A stretch of DNA of 64,000 bases from Ceratodon purpureus (GCA_014871385.1 CM026433.1:4297573-4361572); one strand, 5' to 3'; shown: positions 42,101 through 55,705, counted from the stretch's first letter. A program made the numbers and translations. The notes: a model not told the origin generated them from the sequence alone.

Positions 42101-45100
42101 ATCAAAAACCTCAAAACGAATTCTGAATCATATTTACTGCACTGGGCGAAAAGATAGAAATTAGAATAGCGTTGTACAAGTGATATACCTTCACTCCTGC
42201 ATGTTGACATCTTTCAACAGCTTCCCGCACACCGTTTCTGCAAGGATCCTGCATAAAATAACAGCTGAATAAATGAGGGACCATATTTTCATGTCCATGC
42301 TGTTTGCCATTGAGAAACATCTCCGCTAAACACACTGTACCACTGTACACTGTCCATCGAGCAACAACGAAGTATCTATACCTTGATACCACAAATGCCA
42401 AGAAGAATAAGATTGTCTTCTGGCTGCTTCCATTCCGAACTCTCCTCTTCATTAGTGGGAACATTCGATCCCTCAATTGGCCGATAAGCGAATGCAATGC
42501 ACCGCAGTGACTTGGCAGCCATGCCTCCGATAACATTCTCTAGTTCAGTTCTCTGTCAGGTACCAAGGCCGAGCTCAATCTTTAGAGTCAATCGTTAAAA
42601 ATAACGATGGTGGTAACATGTGCAAAAAATGTGCCTCCCAATCATCTAAGATCACCACATTAGAATGGGCGTAACTCACTCTGAACTGTGTGGTATCAGA
42701 GAATATTCTTGCAGTGTGTTTACACCTAGCCCAAGCATTAACTACCGCTCTTCAATCAAGAAAGGAAGAAGAGCAAATTTTCTCAGTAATAGATCTAGTA
42801 ATCATGTGTTGTCCTGTAACTCCAAGTCTGAATGAATGAATACCTTCTCTGGTGACATCTCTTGCGGCTCTCCATGCTCATCTACAAATTTTGTACACAA
42901 ACCAAGAATGATCTCTGCAGCCCCTTTCCAGTGAGCTTCCACAATACCCTCATCATTCTGGAGCACACAATCAAAGATCAAAGAGTAGAAGATCGTCAGA
43001 CGGAATGGAACGCATGCACGTGACCGTCAAGTTTCAAACGATTGTTCATATGCTAGTTCATCAGTTGTTTATGAGTTCATCAGTTGTTCATCAGTTTATG
43101 CTTGACCGTCAAGTTTCAAACGATTGTTCATATGCTAGTTCATCAGTTGTTTATGAGTTCATCAGTTGTTCATCAGTTTATGCTTGACCGTCAAGTTTCA
43201 AACGATTGTTCATATGACTCCAAGCACAAACATATGGCTGCTGCGTTACTTTCAACAGAAACCTTAGAAATGAATCAATACATGGTATGCCACACGTAAC
43301 TCCAGTGGATAAGAACAGTTATAAATAAAGGACATAATGCCAAGTTAGGAAGACATGGCAGATGCTTGCCACAGGAATCAGACCTTGAAAACCACTCCGG
43401 CACGCTTTTTCGTTGAGTTGAAAGTCTCCACATGTAGAATGCGCGTTGCATGACGCAATTGCTTGAAATCCATTCCAAGCTACGTAACAAAATTAAACAC
43501 ATCGAGACAAAATCACAACACAGTTAACCAGGAGAGAGCTCCGACTAATGATTTTACAAAACACAACAACAGTTAGCTCCGAAAGCATACTCACTTTAAG
43601 TCCCCATCCCAAGCAAGCTGTCTCAGTTGGACTTCCGGATATCACTGGCTCTGCGTCCCCCTGTGAACATCGAACCGTATGAAAATAACAGTTAGCATAA
43701 TGTGCGGCTCGCGTCTACACCCAGAGCTTAGTCACCAAGTGCGGCAGCGTATATTAAAATCAATCTCATCTCCATCATCAGAAACCTCTTCTAAAGTTTC
43801 AATAGCTCTACATTGTGTTCCTTGCACCATGAACATCTGGCTGGAATGATCTATTGGTGAATCAGAAGGTTTAATAAGAAGAATCTAGGCGATCCCGATA
43901 CATATCCTAGTGTTGATCTCAATAAAGGCTCACCAAAATCATTCCCCCCTTAATCAGATACTAGCTGGGTGGATCTGGGGCCTCTTGTAAGGTATCAATT
44001 ACTGGACGGTATATTAGAACTTCAATGAAATTACACGAAAAATCATTTGTGCAGAAGCATTTCAAAATAATGAAATGTCGAATGAGTTCAAAAACCACAG
44101 AAATATGAATGAAGCCAGACCTTAGCAGCAGCCACCGTTCCAGTACTGTTGAGGCAAATTGAACGGATAATGGTTTGATGTAAATTGTGAGGAATAAATT
44201 CGTCCGAATCTACTGCATCATTCTCGGCGTTTCCTAACCATGCTCTTACAACAGTCATCTGAAATCATTGAAGACAAAATGATTAGGTTGGATTAAGTCA
44301 CCGAAACAAAACTCGGCTATTAAGTATACTATGAAAGATTTGAATGGCTCGAAAAATACTTCGCGATATACACGCGGCATAGCAGAATTAGAAATGAAAA
44401 AAGTACTTAGCCTCGGTTAAACAACACTTTCGAATTTTACCAAAAACCGAGCAAAATTAGACGCATACCTTGTTGGTGGTGAGAGTTCCGGTCTTATCAC
44501 TGCAGATGGTGGTAGCCGATCCCATAGTCTCACAAGCAGCCAGATGTCTCACCTGATAACTCAAGAAAACTAATCAGAAACAAAAGTCGACATGAAAGAT
44601 AGTGTACTCATACAGATTTACATATCAATCGCCTCTAGAACCCAACCCACATACTCCACGCAAGTCAATCTGTTGCCAGCAACAGCAAAGGTAGGAAAAA
44701 CTAAAAGCTCTGACAAATTCTCTTACCAGAGATTTATCTGCCATCATCTTACGCATAGAGTATGCTAACCTGTTTCAAAACAGGTAAAGGAGAGAGGTGG
44801 ATCATTATTAGTTTGCAAGTGAGTTCAAGGTATTGATGTTAAAATTAAATCCAAAACTTCATTGATCCAGAATCCAGGAAGACATACGTGAGGGTGACGG
44901 CCAACGGAAGTCCCTCGGGCACTGCAACTACCACAATTGTAACCTGTGCAACAGAAATATTATGGATAATCAGAATTTCCTCCATACTGCTCCTGATCAA
45001 GCATACGTGAATACTTCACCAATACCTTGAATCCTTGGTCATATTATTCAATAAAACTGCAACCCGAGTCTGCACAACTTGGGTGGCAGATGGCAACTTG

Positions 45101-48100
45101 GTTTATACAATGGGCCAGATACTCACCGCGATGGAAAACATCTCAACGATTTGGACGATGATTTTTGAAGGTTTCTTGTATTGAGGTTTCTTGTAGTCTA
45201 TGGCAAAGAATCTAATTTTCATACCACATCCCAATTCGATTAGCTATGCTCGTCAAGCCAAACCCACACGACAAAAACCGAAATGATGTTGATTGCAACT
45301 TGGATCAACAGTCTGGAGCAATTTACTTTGAATTCACGTGAGCCACATTGCATGCTAATATTTACATGACAACCTACGCAGAAACGATGCCAGAATCCTA
45401 AGCAGAACGAACACAATATCGAAAGAACATTTTAATCCAGGAAAATGCTAGTAAAATATTGCTATTAAATTGAATATCCGGTTGGTGCAAAAAACCAATG
45501 TCATTGAATGTGCAGTGCGTTACCAGCTAGGTGCCCTTACCGAATAAACAATATGACGAAGACGAGCACTGCTACTGTTAGACCTACTTTGCCAATAAAA
45601 GTTGCAACTCCATTCAGACGAACCTGCATTTCAATAATCGAAAAGGTCAGATCGAAATATATCACGCAGAGAAACGAATAACTAAATAATCATAACTGAA
45701 TGCAATTGAAAAGCATGACAACTAGTCAATCTGGTACCTGGAGAGGGGTTTCTTCTCCGTTGTCCTCACTGACTGAAGCCATGACCTGGCCCCACTCTGT
45801 GTTGATGCCAACTCCAGTAACCTGCACAAGGAAAAATGTCAGACCGGAGACACTAACTTCTATCTAAAGCACCATTACGTGAGCAATTCCAGATATGACA
45901 TCAAGCAAACTTAAATGCCACTAGCAATCTCACCAGCATAATGCCCTGGCCATCTATAACCTTGCACCCTGACATCAAGAATGGTCTTTTGCTGTCCTTC
46001 CTCACCTGAACAGGAAAAGCGACATGCACTGTCAACAAACATAGAAGCAACCAACACTACAACATACATAAACACAGGTGAAGGGAAATCTTGTGTGTTC
46101 CTAACATTCAATTTGCACTTTTCATTGATATGCCTAAAAGCATGTGAGTAAAGTGATTCAGTAGGCAATCAACCATGCGCGTAAAGTGATCGAGCGTTCT
46201 TCTGGGAGCCTGATCCAGCAACCTGTTTTTGGTTGGAACGTGAACACGAAAACCGAAGAAACGCAAGTAAAATTAATCTAGTGTATTGCAAGTTAAAATT
46301 TGACGAGAAAACTTACTGGCTCACTTTCTCCTGTCATAGTGGACTCATCGATTAAGAGTGAATGGCCTTCAATGAAAATGCCATCGGCAGGTACCTGCAA
46401 GAGAAAAATCCATACTATCACGATACTTTTAATACTTCAAACCATGAAGAGAAGACTTTCGTGTATAAATTAGCAGATTTAAATTTCAGCGGCAAGCATC
46501 CCTTAGGCTCTCCATTTTATGCCTCTGTAGATACCTGGTCACCAATAGACAGAGGAATAACGTCTCCAACGACTATGTCCCAGATGGATATTTTCTTCCT
46601 CTCGCCTCCTCTAATAACCTGATGGCCAAAGTCAAAGTGGTTAACCTTCATTTCGTACAATGTGAAGCAGAAACAACACACAAAGACATGGTTTTAGAAT
46701 TAAAGAAACATATTTAACAAGGAAATAGAACTCACAGATAAAATAATGTTCTCTTTCTCCGCATTGAGATTCCGAAACTGCAGCGATTGTTTGTAGTCAC
46801 TACCAGCTATTCTCAAAGAAAGTCGGAGCAGTTAGAAGTTGAGACAAGCAAGTACAATGTGACGAAGACTAAGAAGATCAATTTCACATACTCTAGGATT
46901 TTCCCGCAATATACACTCTTTCTCAATGGAAGTTGTGCTTCACAAATCTCATTCAACATAAAAATAGAATAATTAGCCAAAAAAGGTACTCACTTAAGTC
47001 CTATGCCTAACGTGATCCTAACAAGCCATCTTGAGTGATCTAAGAAACAAGTAATTTTGACAGACCACGTCGCAAGTGGCTTCGGCAAGACCCTAGTGAA
47101 CGAGCACAACCAACGTCACTGAATCATCACCGGCTACAAAACCATGTGCTAGATTTCCTCAAACACGACGACAACCATGAAACGAACTAACGAATCACAT
47201 AAGGGATGTGCAACCAAAAATACAAGTAGGCCATGGGATTTTACAATCACTTACCAGTAGTAACAATGACAATAAATACCGCTGCCAAGATAGCAGTCCC
47301 ATCATACCAACCCTCCTTCACTCCCTGAACATAGACAAAGCATCAAGTAAAAATACTATTCTGTAGTGTATGAGATGTTTGGTTGATAGCTGCGATCTGA
47401 AAGCCATGTGAACTCACAAAATTTCAATGACGATTTTAAGCCTGCAAGGTGCAAATCCAGTACCTGGCTCCACATCTCAGTACCCAAAGAAACAACAGCC
47501 GCGACCATAAGAATAATGAGAGTAGTGTCTTGGCATGCCTCCCACACGAAGTGCTGTGCGGTCACCAACATTCACCACAAACAACTGCCTCAGAATAACT
47601 CTGTGTAATTGAACCCAAATTGACAACTTCCGTAAAGTAAATTCTGGTCTGCCTTGTTGAATCATCAGATAAATCCACGCAAAGCTCATTTCCTTGCTCT
47701 CAGTGGCCGCAGAAAATCTGAGCATTCTAGCTTACCCATATGCCCTTGGCTTTTTTCTTTGGATATGTATTTGCTCCATAGGCCTCCTTCCTCTTCTGGA
47801 TTTCCTCTGGACCATCTTTGACACCCTCTTCTAAGTCGACACCGAGTTTCCCAGCCAGACCTTGGACCTGCATCTCATCAAGCCAAAATCTTCAGAATAT
47901 ATCCGAGCGTTGCATTGAAAGCAACAGTCCACTTCATCACTATGAATTAAAACAACTCCTGAATAATTAACCCAGCGTAGCAAGAGTGGACGCTTCAGTC
48001 AAAAAGAACGCTCACCTTTCCGAGTTTCTCAAGATCTGACAACTTCCGATCCTGAAGTAGGTGAACCAATTTTTTTGGGCCTACTCCAAAACCTCCAGGG

Positions 48101-49402
48101 GGTTCATCTGAAACAGAATGACAAGAAAGTCCAAGATGATGAGTGATTATCGCACTTGAATATCATGCTTATCAAACAAATCAAACCACGTCTCCAATAC
48201 GCAAACCGATTGTTACAGATACACAACACCTTATACCCAGCACTCTTAGTAACTACCCATGTCTGATATAATAACCAATCAGATACAGAAAACATAGTTG
48301 AATATATACTATAACTTGGCAAGACCAAGCTCAAAGCAGCACACCTTGTTCTGCTCCTCGTCCTGCCTGTTTGAACCTCTCCACAGCCTGCACAATGTGC
48401 AAATGCAACATTTACATACCACAGCTTGTGACTAAGTTGCTCCTTTGCTGTGACAACAGAGGAGGACTCCAAAAGCACATACGTTGGAAATCCAAAAGTG
48501 CAAAGGCAATTCCGAGGCACAAAGATACAAATGCAAAGTTGATAAGTATGTTTGCACAATTGGTGGCATTAAAATAGCGTGATTAAGAACTCACCCGAAT
48601 AACGTGAGTGCCGGCTCTTAATCGGGAAGCAGGATCTTTTTTCAGTCGCTGCTGTTCCTCGAATTTCTTGATATCCAAGGTATATCGAAATCGACGGGCA
48701 GCGTTTACAGTGAAGGTCACTTTCTGCAATGTGCAGTTGCATCATCATATATTGTTCTGATGACCGAGCTTGGCACGATGTGCCTTCTCACAGATAACAT
48801 ATATTAATTTCCATTTCCCTGAAATGAAGCCATAACGTGCTGCACCAATACTTCCCCAAATACCAAGGGAATTCATACAAGACGAGGTGAACAAGGAGGG
48901 CCCCGAAATCATTGGCGATTAGAGCTGAACGCAAGAGTGAAAGAGAGTACCCACGTTCCAAAAGCTTGTTAATGACCACTAATTGTTGCCATTATCTCTA
49001 CATCAGGAACATCACTAATCACCTCCCGCGGAACTGATCATGAGCATTACTTGGATTACCGATTATATTCCTGGATATGGCCACGGATCGTGGCAATCCT
49101 CCAAGATCACAAATGTGATCAGTGCGCCTATGCGTGAACTGTCTCATTTTAGATATGAGGACCTCTTAAAGAATGGCAGAAAAAATGATACATTCAACCT
49201 CGATGCAGAGAGGGTACAACCAGACTCGACGGAACCAGAGACCACAACACTGGCATGAAAATCTTACCCGCCATTCCTTCAACCTGTCAACGGGGCCTTT
49301 CGGTTGAATTTCGAAGGGATTGATGCTGTAATCCCTATCCCCCTCGGCATCCTCCCTCCCTTTCGAATGCCCGTTGTCATCAATTCCATGAGAGTCCTCC
49401 AT
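39122..49402 (-). CDS. PCA: Autoinhibited P2B-type Ca2+-ATPase, ACA8/ACA10-like, 34 exons
   Basis: Thirty-four GT-AG exons, all in phase, total 3381 bp (1126 aa). The exons run 49402-49268, 48723-48595, 48387-48345, 48107-48016, 47867-47736, 47553-47464, 47324-47255, 46806-46736, 46618-46535, 46394-46317, 46005-45934, 45821-45738, 45623-45541, 45211-45127, 44943-44888, 44769-44727, 44552-44469, 44258-44121, 43660-43595, 43479-43384, 42957-42844, 42552-42382, 42248-42189, 42079-41930, 41745-41629, 41506-41408, 41252-41115, 40945-40845, 40677-40632, 40501-40334, 40139-40032, 39806-39715, 39534-39371, 39243-39122. The N-terminus has a calmodulin-binding-like stretch ([20 protein letters not shown]). 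Also present are [20 protein letters not shown], the phosphorylation site DKTGT (Asp468), [12 protein letters not shown], and ten-helix-type membrane segments. It pumps Ca2+ out of the cytosol and is released from autoinhibition by calmodulin. The 34-exon structure matches plant ACA8-10 genes. Confidence 0.96.
43020..43225. repeat. 83-bp tandem repeat in a Ca2+-ATPase intron
   Basis: About two and a half units starting GACCGTCAAGTTTCAAACGA, at about 43021, 43104 and 43187. Internally each unit repeats GTTCATCAGTTG. It lies in the intron 42958-43383. Confidence 0.85.
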
Positions 49403-50600
49403 AACTTAATTCCCACCAACCTTAAGCTAGTGCGTGTTGAACCTTCAGGACAATCACTACATGCCCCGGAGTGACAAGCTGCACCAAACGCACAAACGCA
49501 ATCACATATACGTTTCTCGTTACATGCATACCGCCAGTTCCACAGAATTTAATATCAGCATAGAATTAGGCTCCCAAATCCTCGAAGCAAAAAAAATGTC
49601 TCTGATCAGACCTATGCAACTTGCAACAATCTTCACAGTATCTACACAAGATAAAATCAGAAAACAAAAATCAAATCTCAAACACACATCCAAAACCGAC
49701 TATGCTTTCCACTCAACGAACTCTGCACCATTCCAATTCCCATCAACACAAGAACACTCCAAAAGGAAATTCACAGACATGATTCTCCAAGCTACCGACA
49801 AAAAAAACTTAACAAAAAAAATCAGAACCAAGCTCCCTCTCACAAATAGGCTACGAAAACACCAAAGCAAACGAAAAACTCCCATGGCTGTCAAAAAACT
49901 CTCACCACTAAACCCTCGACAGCATCACACCACAATAGCAAATCTCTGACCACTCCACAAAGTTGGTCCAAACCCGGCAGATACATCACAGCTCCACAGT
50001 GAAATTCCACCCCCATCTTGAACAACGACCCTCATTACACACTCTCAAACTCCATTACAACAACAACCATCACCGCCAAAACCTCACACGACTAGTTCAA
50101 CTTGGAAGCAAATTACTCACATGTCGGTATGGCATGAACGAAGCGAAAATTATGGATGTCGCACAACAGCAGAAGACGAGTCCGTCATCACGCAGGAACG
50201 AGATGGCGCCAGATGCAGTTCAATTCGAGCAGCGGACATCAGAGACGAAGCGGGAAACGGAGGAAAAAACCTTTCCTAGAAGCGCCGAAACGGGAAACAG
50301 ATGCACCCAAGTTGGAAGACATGAAATCCTGGAGGCGCCTTCTCGCCAGACGTTGCTCAATGGTTCTCCGTAGACCGTCGTACAGCTCTGGACACACGCC
50401 GACTTTGCACTCGCAGAGCTCCAAAGACAGCTCGTCATGCACCAGCTTGCTATGGTACGGTTCCTAAACGAAGGCACCAAGCATTGCGCTTCGATCGAGC
50501 TCGAAGGAGCTCAAGTTAAGCAGTTTCGCAGACGGTGTCCTACCAAAGACGAAGCAGCATTGAAGCTACGGAATTATTATTATATTTCTCATATGGCAAC
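49403..50600 (-). promoter_or_regulatory. Probable spliced 5' leader and promoter side of the Ca2+-ATPase
   Basis: GC-rich DNA at about 50120-50560 reads like a plant 5' leader on the minus strand and ends in a donor, CGACAT|GTGAGTAAT, near 50122. A leader intron to about 49445 is plausible. The plus-strand ORFs here (49434-50373) are antisense to this leader and have biased Lys/Thr/His composition. Confidence 0.35.
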
Positions 50601-50929
50601 GATGGTGTGACTGTGCACCGGATGTTCCGATTCATGCACAGGGATCTACCAATTGATGGGCGGAAATCCTGGAGGAGATTTTAGTCTGCAAGGATTATTC
50701 GCAGTTGGGACATCCGCCTCCGACTGGAAGAAGAAACCTCGTCAGTTGTCGGCTTTACTTTATGAGCAGGGTGAAAACTTGACCTGGGTTGTGGAGGTTT
50801 TTCTGACCGACAGAAACAGTCGTTTTGTATATGCTGTTGTGAAAGTTGCAGCTTTGGGGGAGATAAAAAGGCTCAGAGTTTTGAACCTTTGAGTAATTCG
50901 GGTTTGTTGTGGTTTCGCACTGGCGGAGA

Positions 50930-52320
50930 GGAAGCTGTTGATGGTGAGGATTGCGTCGAGTTGAGGGATGGTTGCGGTATTTTGTGTTTGGAAAAATAAT
51001 TGATGGAAACTGTTTCTGGTAAGCTGGTTTGATTGGAGTTTTTCGTCACTGGGTCAGGGTTTTTTGTGTGGATTTATGCGTATGGGTTAAAGCTGTAGGT
51101 TTTGATATGGAGAGGATGGGTTTCCATCAGACTACGTTGGGGTCAATTGCATTTTTGAAGAGGTGGAAATTAGAGGTTTTTGGGTAAACCTTGTGGGAGT
51201 TGTTGGGCTCTAAAGGATATCTGCAGGTACGTGCAGACAGGTTCTTCGAGTTTGGAACTGTGCCATAGGTACGGTCTGTCGGCTGTAAATGTCTGCAATC
51301 TGCGTCGGGATGGGGGAGATTGAAATGAGGTTTTGAACACAGTGTAATTTAGTCTGGTGTAGGAAATTTGGGTCAATCACTGGCGGAGAGGACGCCGGTG
51401 ATGGTGAGGCGAGGTCGGAGGGGGGAGATGATTGTGTCATTAGGTGACCTGTACATGCTAATATGACGGTGAAAATTACAAGTCTCCGTTAAGATTGAAT
51501 ATCGGAGTTGTTGTTCGACTCTACAGGATTTCACGGTTTCTGTCTGCGACTATGTCCTCACAGGCTCTTCGAGTTAGGAACTTCAGCTATGGTTTCCTGA
51601 CCACCAGTGTACATGCCACTAATCTATGACTTGGAGAGATACTAGAGGTCAAGTGGAATGTGGGTTAAGTACTCTTCACGAAATTTTCAATTCTCACTGA
51701 GGGAAGAAGAAACTGTTGAGGATGAGGGTTTCGACCGGGGAGGTTGTTGCGTTATCTGCGCATGTCCATTTGGCGATGGATTAAGTTGTCTCAGCGTCAT
51801 TGAGATCTTTAACCAAATTTTTAACCGAGAGATTGCCTTCGGAAAATCAATCGATGCTGTCCGCGTTGCAGTGCTCTGTTAGGGTTGGATCTGAGTTTCC
51901 GAGGGTTAGAGAGTTGGAAGACAGTGGCGCGTGGATTCGTTGGCGAGATGTGGAGGTTTGGCTTTCGTGTGGGGTCATCGTTGGAACGAACTCCAGCGAC
52001 TGATTGCCTCTGAAATACTCTTTTCTTGCGGGTTCTTTCTCGTCAATTATGGTGCTCATGGGTCTAGGCAAGGTGCAGCAGCATGTGTCTGATGTCTGAA
52101 ATCTCTTGTTGTAAGAGAGTGTCTTTTGAACTAGTATTTTTGGTGTTATATCTGCTGGTTAGCTTTGCTGGTTAGCTCTGCTGGTTAGCTTTGCTGGTTA
52201 GCTCTGCTGGTTAGCTCTGCACATTTAGCAAGGAATTATATGCAGAGCCTGAGTTAGGCCAAAAAACAGAGGGCAGGGGACTCTGAGGAAAAGCTTAGGT
52301 CGGAACTTGGATTGGAAAAC
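50930..52320 (+). repeat. Segmental repeat, copy 1 (copy 2 at about 60420-61400)
   Basis: Non-coding, leader-like DNA sharing ordered motifs with 60420-61400: TTTCTGTCTGCG-CTATG, TTCGAGTTAGGAAC, GAGGGTTTCGA-CGGGGAG, GGGTTTCCGAGGGTTAG-type strings, GCTGGTTAGCTTTGCTG and GAGGAAAAGCTT. A third degenerate unit is seen around 50930-51300 (CACTGGCGGAGAGGA, TTCTTCGAGTTTGGAACTG). No coding frame is convincing. Confidence 0.55.
52150..52222. repeat. 14-bp minisatellite GCTGGTTAGCTYTG
   Basis: About five consecutive units of GCTGGTTAGCTTTG or GCTGGTTAGCTCTG. Confidence 0.85.
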
Positions 52321-52769
52321 AGTGCTTAACGTGGGACAATTTGTGCTTGACTTCTAACTTTACTTCCATTCGTATGTTTGTGTGAATGATTATTGGTATT
52401 TACACTCCGCGCAGTATTGGTGATTTTTCATTTGACAATGGTTACTAATATCAGACGGAAGAGGAATGATGAACTTTCAGGAATCCTTTCCGAGTGGAAT
52501 CCTGTCAACCTATTTCTTGCAATTCAATCGAATAGAAGGGTATCAATAAGATGTTCCTCGAATAAAAATAAAAAAACCTTTCAACAAATCCATAGCCTAA
52601 GATCAAACACTATGGACCAAGTAAAATCACTTTTACATTAAAGTAGGTTAACTTCTCAAACAAGCAAAGAAATGTAAAAGAATCATAACTTTTAAATTAA
52701 ACTAGTTTTGACACTATTTGTGGAAAATGTAAAAGTGGAAAATGTAAAAGTAAAGTAAAAGTATACTTA

Positions 52770-52776
52770 TATATAA
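52770..52776 (+). promoter_or_regulatory. TATA box of the 52932 gene
   Basis: TATATAAGG, about 160 bp upstream of the ATG. It is preceded by repeated GTAAAAGT motifs (52720-52760). Confidence 0.6.
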
Positions 52777-52931
52777 GGATGTAGGATTATGGAGGCCTCA
52801 CATTTCTAAACAATTCTCTCATTGTTCAACATTCTAGAGGAAGTCTCATTTCTAGATAACTTTCACTCTTTGATTTTCTCAACTTTCATTTGAAAACAAC
52901 TTTCATTCCCTTATCTTCAAGTGGAATTACA

Positions 52932-53447
52932 ATGGCAAGAAAGACGGCGATGGCACCAAAAGAGAAACCAGCACCATTGAAGCGGATCACTCGTTCCCCA
53001 CGCAAACAAGAGAAGCCAACAACTATGGCAAAAACGAAGGCGGTGGCATTGCAGGTGAAAGCAGAACCATTGAAGCGTGAGCGCAAACCACAAAAGACAT
53101 TTCCGGAATTGTATGAAGAGCGTCTCAGAAAATTCAGGGCCAGTTTGGGCTTCCATGCCGAACAGAAACCACGACATTCTCAAGACAAGAAGTCGACAAG
53201 TAATTCCCTCGGTGCACCGGCCAACTCAAGCCCAATTACAACGTCCATCGAGCCAATCGGCAAGGCACTCTCTGATCATGTTGCAAGTTCCTCATTGATG
53301 GGGAAATTTGGTGATCAAGTAATGGTTGGTTCGGACGTGGAGGATCTTACCAAGGATGTAGTGAGGTCCTGCATGAGGTTCGATATCGACCGTAAGTGTG
53401 TAGAAATTGTGCCCATCCCACAAGCTGGGTTGGAGCAGGTTGCTTAG
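52932..53447 (+). CDS. Small basic protein of unknown function (171 aa)
   Basis: Intronless, with start ACAATGGCAAGAAAG; the frame is open further upstream but only from a non-ATG codon. The first ~70 residues are strongly basic (KRITRSPRKQEK, LKRERKPQK), suggesting nuclear or nucleic-acid-bound localisation. Residues ~72-90 (FPELYEERLRKFRASLGF) look helical. The C-terminal part (SDVEDLTKDVVRSCMRFDID) looks folded. The TATA box, short leader and GC-rich coding frame support a real gene. No family is recognised. Confidence 0.6.
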   Translation: MARKTAMAPKEKPAPLKRITRSPRKQEKPTTMAKTKAVALQVKAEPLKRERKPQKTFPELYEERLRKFRASLGFHAEQKPRHSQDKKSTSNSLGAPANSSPITTSIEPIGKALSDHVASSSLMGKFGDQVMVGSDVEDLTKDVVRSCMRFDIDRKCVEIVPIPQAGLEQVA

Positions 53448-54802
53448 CTGAGGAGATGACTGCAGTGGGTGTCTGGGAATCTCGTGGTTGCCAATTAGAA
53501 TGACGATATAAAATTTAGTAACAGTCAGTAGTGTTGGAAAGGTTGTGTAGTTCAGTGAAATTATGTGTGTTCTGAAGAATTGATGAAGGGAGTTTTTGTA
53601 AATAAATTCACTCATTCTATTTTATTGGTAATTTTACACACATCAGAGATTCAGACTCGCATGGCAATTGTTACTTTGAGTACATTCCTTAGTATCATTC
53701 CATTTACAGAATTATGTAAGTTCACAGAATTTCACACACTAGGGAACTGAGGCCCTCTGGTAATTACATTAGGTTTTGCAGCTCATTGTGGTTATCAGTG
53801 TTTTTTTTCTCTGGCTTTTACAACCCAGATTGCAAAAAATGTTGCTCTCTACAAACTGCCTTTATGAACGTTAAGTGAAAAATCTAAATGAAGAAGCCAA
53901 ACTTGAGACAAATGTTTGTGAAAAGTTAGATGAAGATACCATATTATTGGATGGGGTTGATAATAAATGGGTGAAAGAACTTTTAGTTTCCAAAATATAG
54001 ATGACTATTGTTGTCAGGTACACTACCGAGCTTTTCTTCCACTGCAGCTGTATTAACATGCGCATGCGGAAGTAGGTGCTATACAATGTAGAATGGATGC
54101 AAGTTCGGTTCGCTGGTAAGTTACTGAAGAATCATCCCTAGTGAGCAGGACTGCTGCCATCCTCTACCAATTTGCTGTCTGAGGAACTCGGAAAAGATCC
54201 CATATGAATTCTGGCATACATGGTTCTCAAAATCACAGAACAGTCATGGTGGTCGTTTCTAGAAGCCACTCTTCATGCAGTTATGCAATTACAACACTGT
54301 TATGTTGGGATCGAGTTATTTGGGCAGTCCAGGTACCTTCAAGAACTGCAATAGATTTCCAGCTACAGGTAGGATTGAAGGTATATCCATCCCTTCTTTG
54401 TGGACGAATCTGTACTTAACCGGCGGATGTGTGGAATTCTCAGTTGTTTCGCTTCGGGTTTTGGTTATCAGGTTTCCTCACTTCATATTGAAGATCGTGA
54501 TTGTTTAATGGTCTGGAAGAGATGTTTTGTAGGATCAGAAACAGCCTCATGAATGTCTCCACAATTTTGTCAGAGATAGAACAATTGGTGTATATAATCA
54601 TATCCTCAATCTCCACGAGGGAATAAACCAGGGTTTAATTTAAGTTATCAGATACTTAATATAAATTCGGAACAAGGTACAGGGATCAGAACCACAGCCA
54701 TGGTTTGATATTTCGTCCACACATAATCTTTCAGAGTGGTAACGGATATGATTGTTCATCGTATCCCTGGCCTCAGCAATACCAGACGTTGTTTGATGGC
54801 AG
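53448..54802. other. Intergenic DNA, no gene supported
   Basis: Mixed-composition DNA with only short unconvincing ORFs. The first part is probably the 3' UTR of the 171-aa gene. Confidence 0.4.
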
Positions 54803-55705
54803 TGGCATGGTCTGTCCCAAAGAGTAAAAGCAGCGACGCTGCTCTCCAGGGCAATGGAATATGCGACTTCACTTTCACTAGAACAAGCAATTGCCTAGGG
54901 CAAGCTTCCTCAGATGACCGCATCGTTCTGTGACGTTAACAAAGGACTCTACGACCACAAGTGCATCACAAGGATGCTAAGGGTCGCCCCAAACTGTTAG
55001 AGTGACACCCCGCCAAGGGTATCACCCCCGTCGATAAATAATTTCAAGTTTCTGATATGCTTCTGCATGCTGTAATACCACTTAGAATTTATGATTGTAG
55101 TTGCCGGATATAGGCAGAATTATTTGTAGATACTATGTGGACGCTTTAAGGATTTAAGAAATATCGCACCATGGATTGAACCTGTTGCCATTAAAGAGAC
55201 AGTGGCTCACCACCTAAAAATGATGCATACGCTGTACCTGTAACTGACGAGAGATCAGTTCATGAGGTATCAATGATCTCTGCTTTTTGTACAGGACACT
55301 ATCTTACAAAAGACATCAACAAATGATGATTCAGAGACCATCATACGTAACAAAATCGTCAACACCCGAAGGTAGATTACGATCCGAAAGATGGTATTTT
55401 GATGGGATGTAATCATCGGCCTCTAAAATTCAGAAAGCGGGTAGCTACATCTATTTTAAATTCATATAAGTGGCATGGTCTGTCCCAAAGAGTAAATGCA
55501 GCGACGCTGCTCCCCAGGGCAATGGAATATGCCACTTTACTTCCACGCAACGCCGTTTCAAACACCGAAGCACAAGAAACAGCATCGCGTGACCGCATCG
55601 TTCTCTGACGTTGACGAAGGACTCTACAACCACAAGTGCATAACAAGTATGCGAGGGCCGCTCCTTACTGTCAGAGTAATACCCCGCCAAGGGTACAACT
55701 CCCGT
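54803..55705. repeat. Two direct repeats of about 230 bp (54803-55030 and 55471-55705)
   Basis: Both start AGTGGCATGGTCTGTCCCAA and share GCAGCGACGCTGCTC-CCAGG, GACCGCATCGTTCT-TGACGT, GGACTCTAC-ACCACAAGTGC and ACCCCGCCAAGGGTA. They are offset by about 668 bp. ORFs through them are not convincing, so this may be a duplicated fragment of a non-coding gene or an old element. Confidence 0.8.

Noticed and set aside
41564-42157. Plus-strand ORFs opposite the Ca2+-ATPase exons
   Set aside because: They are shadows of conserved ATPase exons on the minus strand.
46194-46240. Extra Ca2+-ATPase exon after an acceptor-like CCTGTTTTTGG on the minus strand
   Set aside because: The frame does not join in phase. 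The real next exon starts at 46005 and gives the expected family sequence (PFLMSGCKV-type).
49434-50373. Plus-strand ORFs of 171 and 136 codons next to the Ca2+-ATPase
   Set aside because: They are antisense to the probable ATPase leader and leader intron, have skewed composition, and show no family features.
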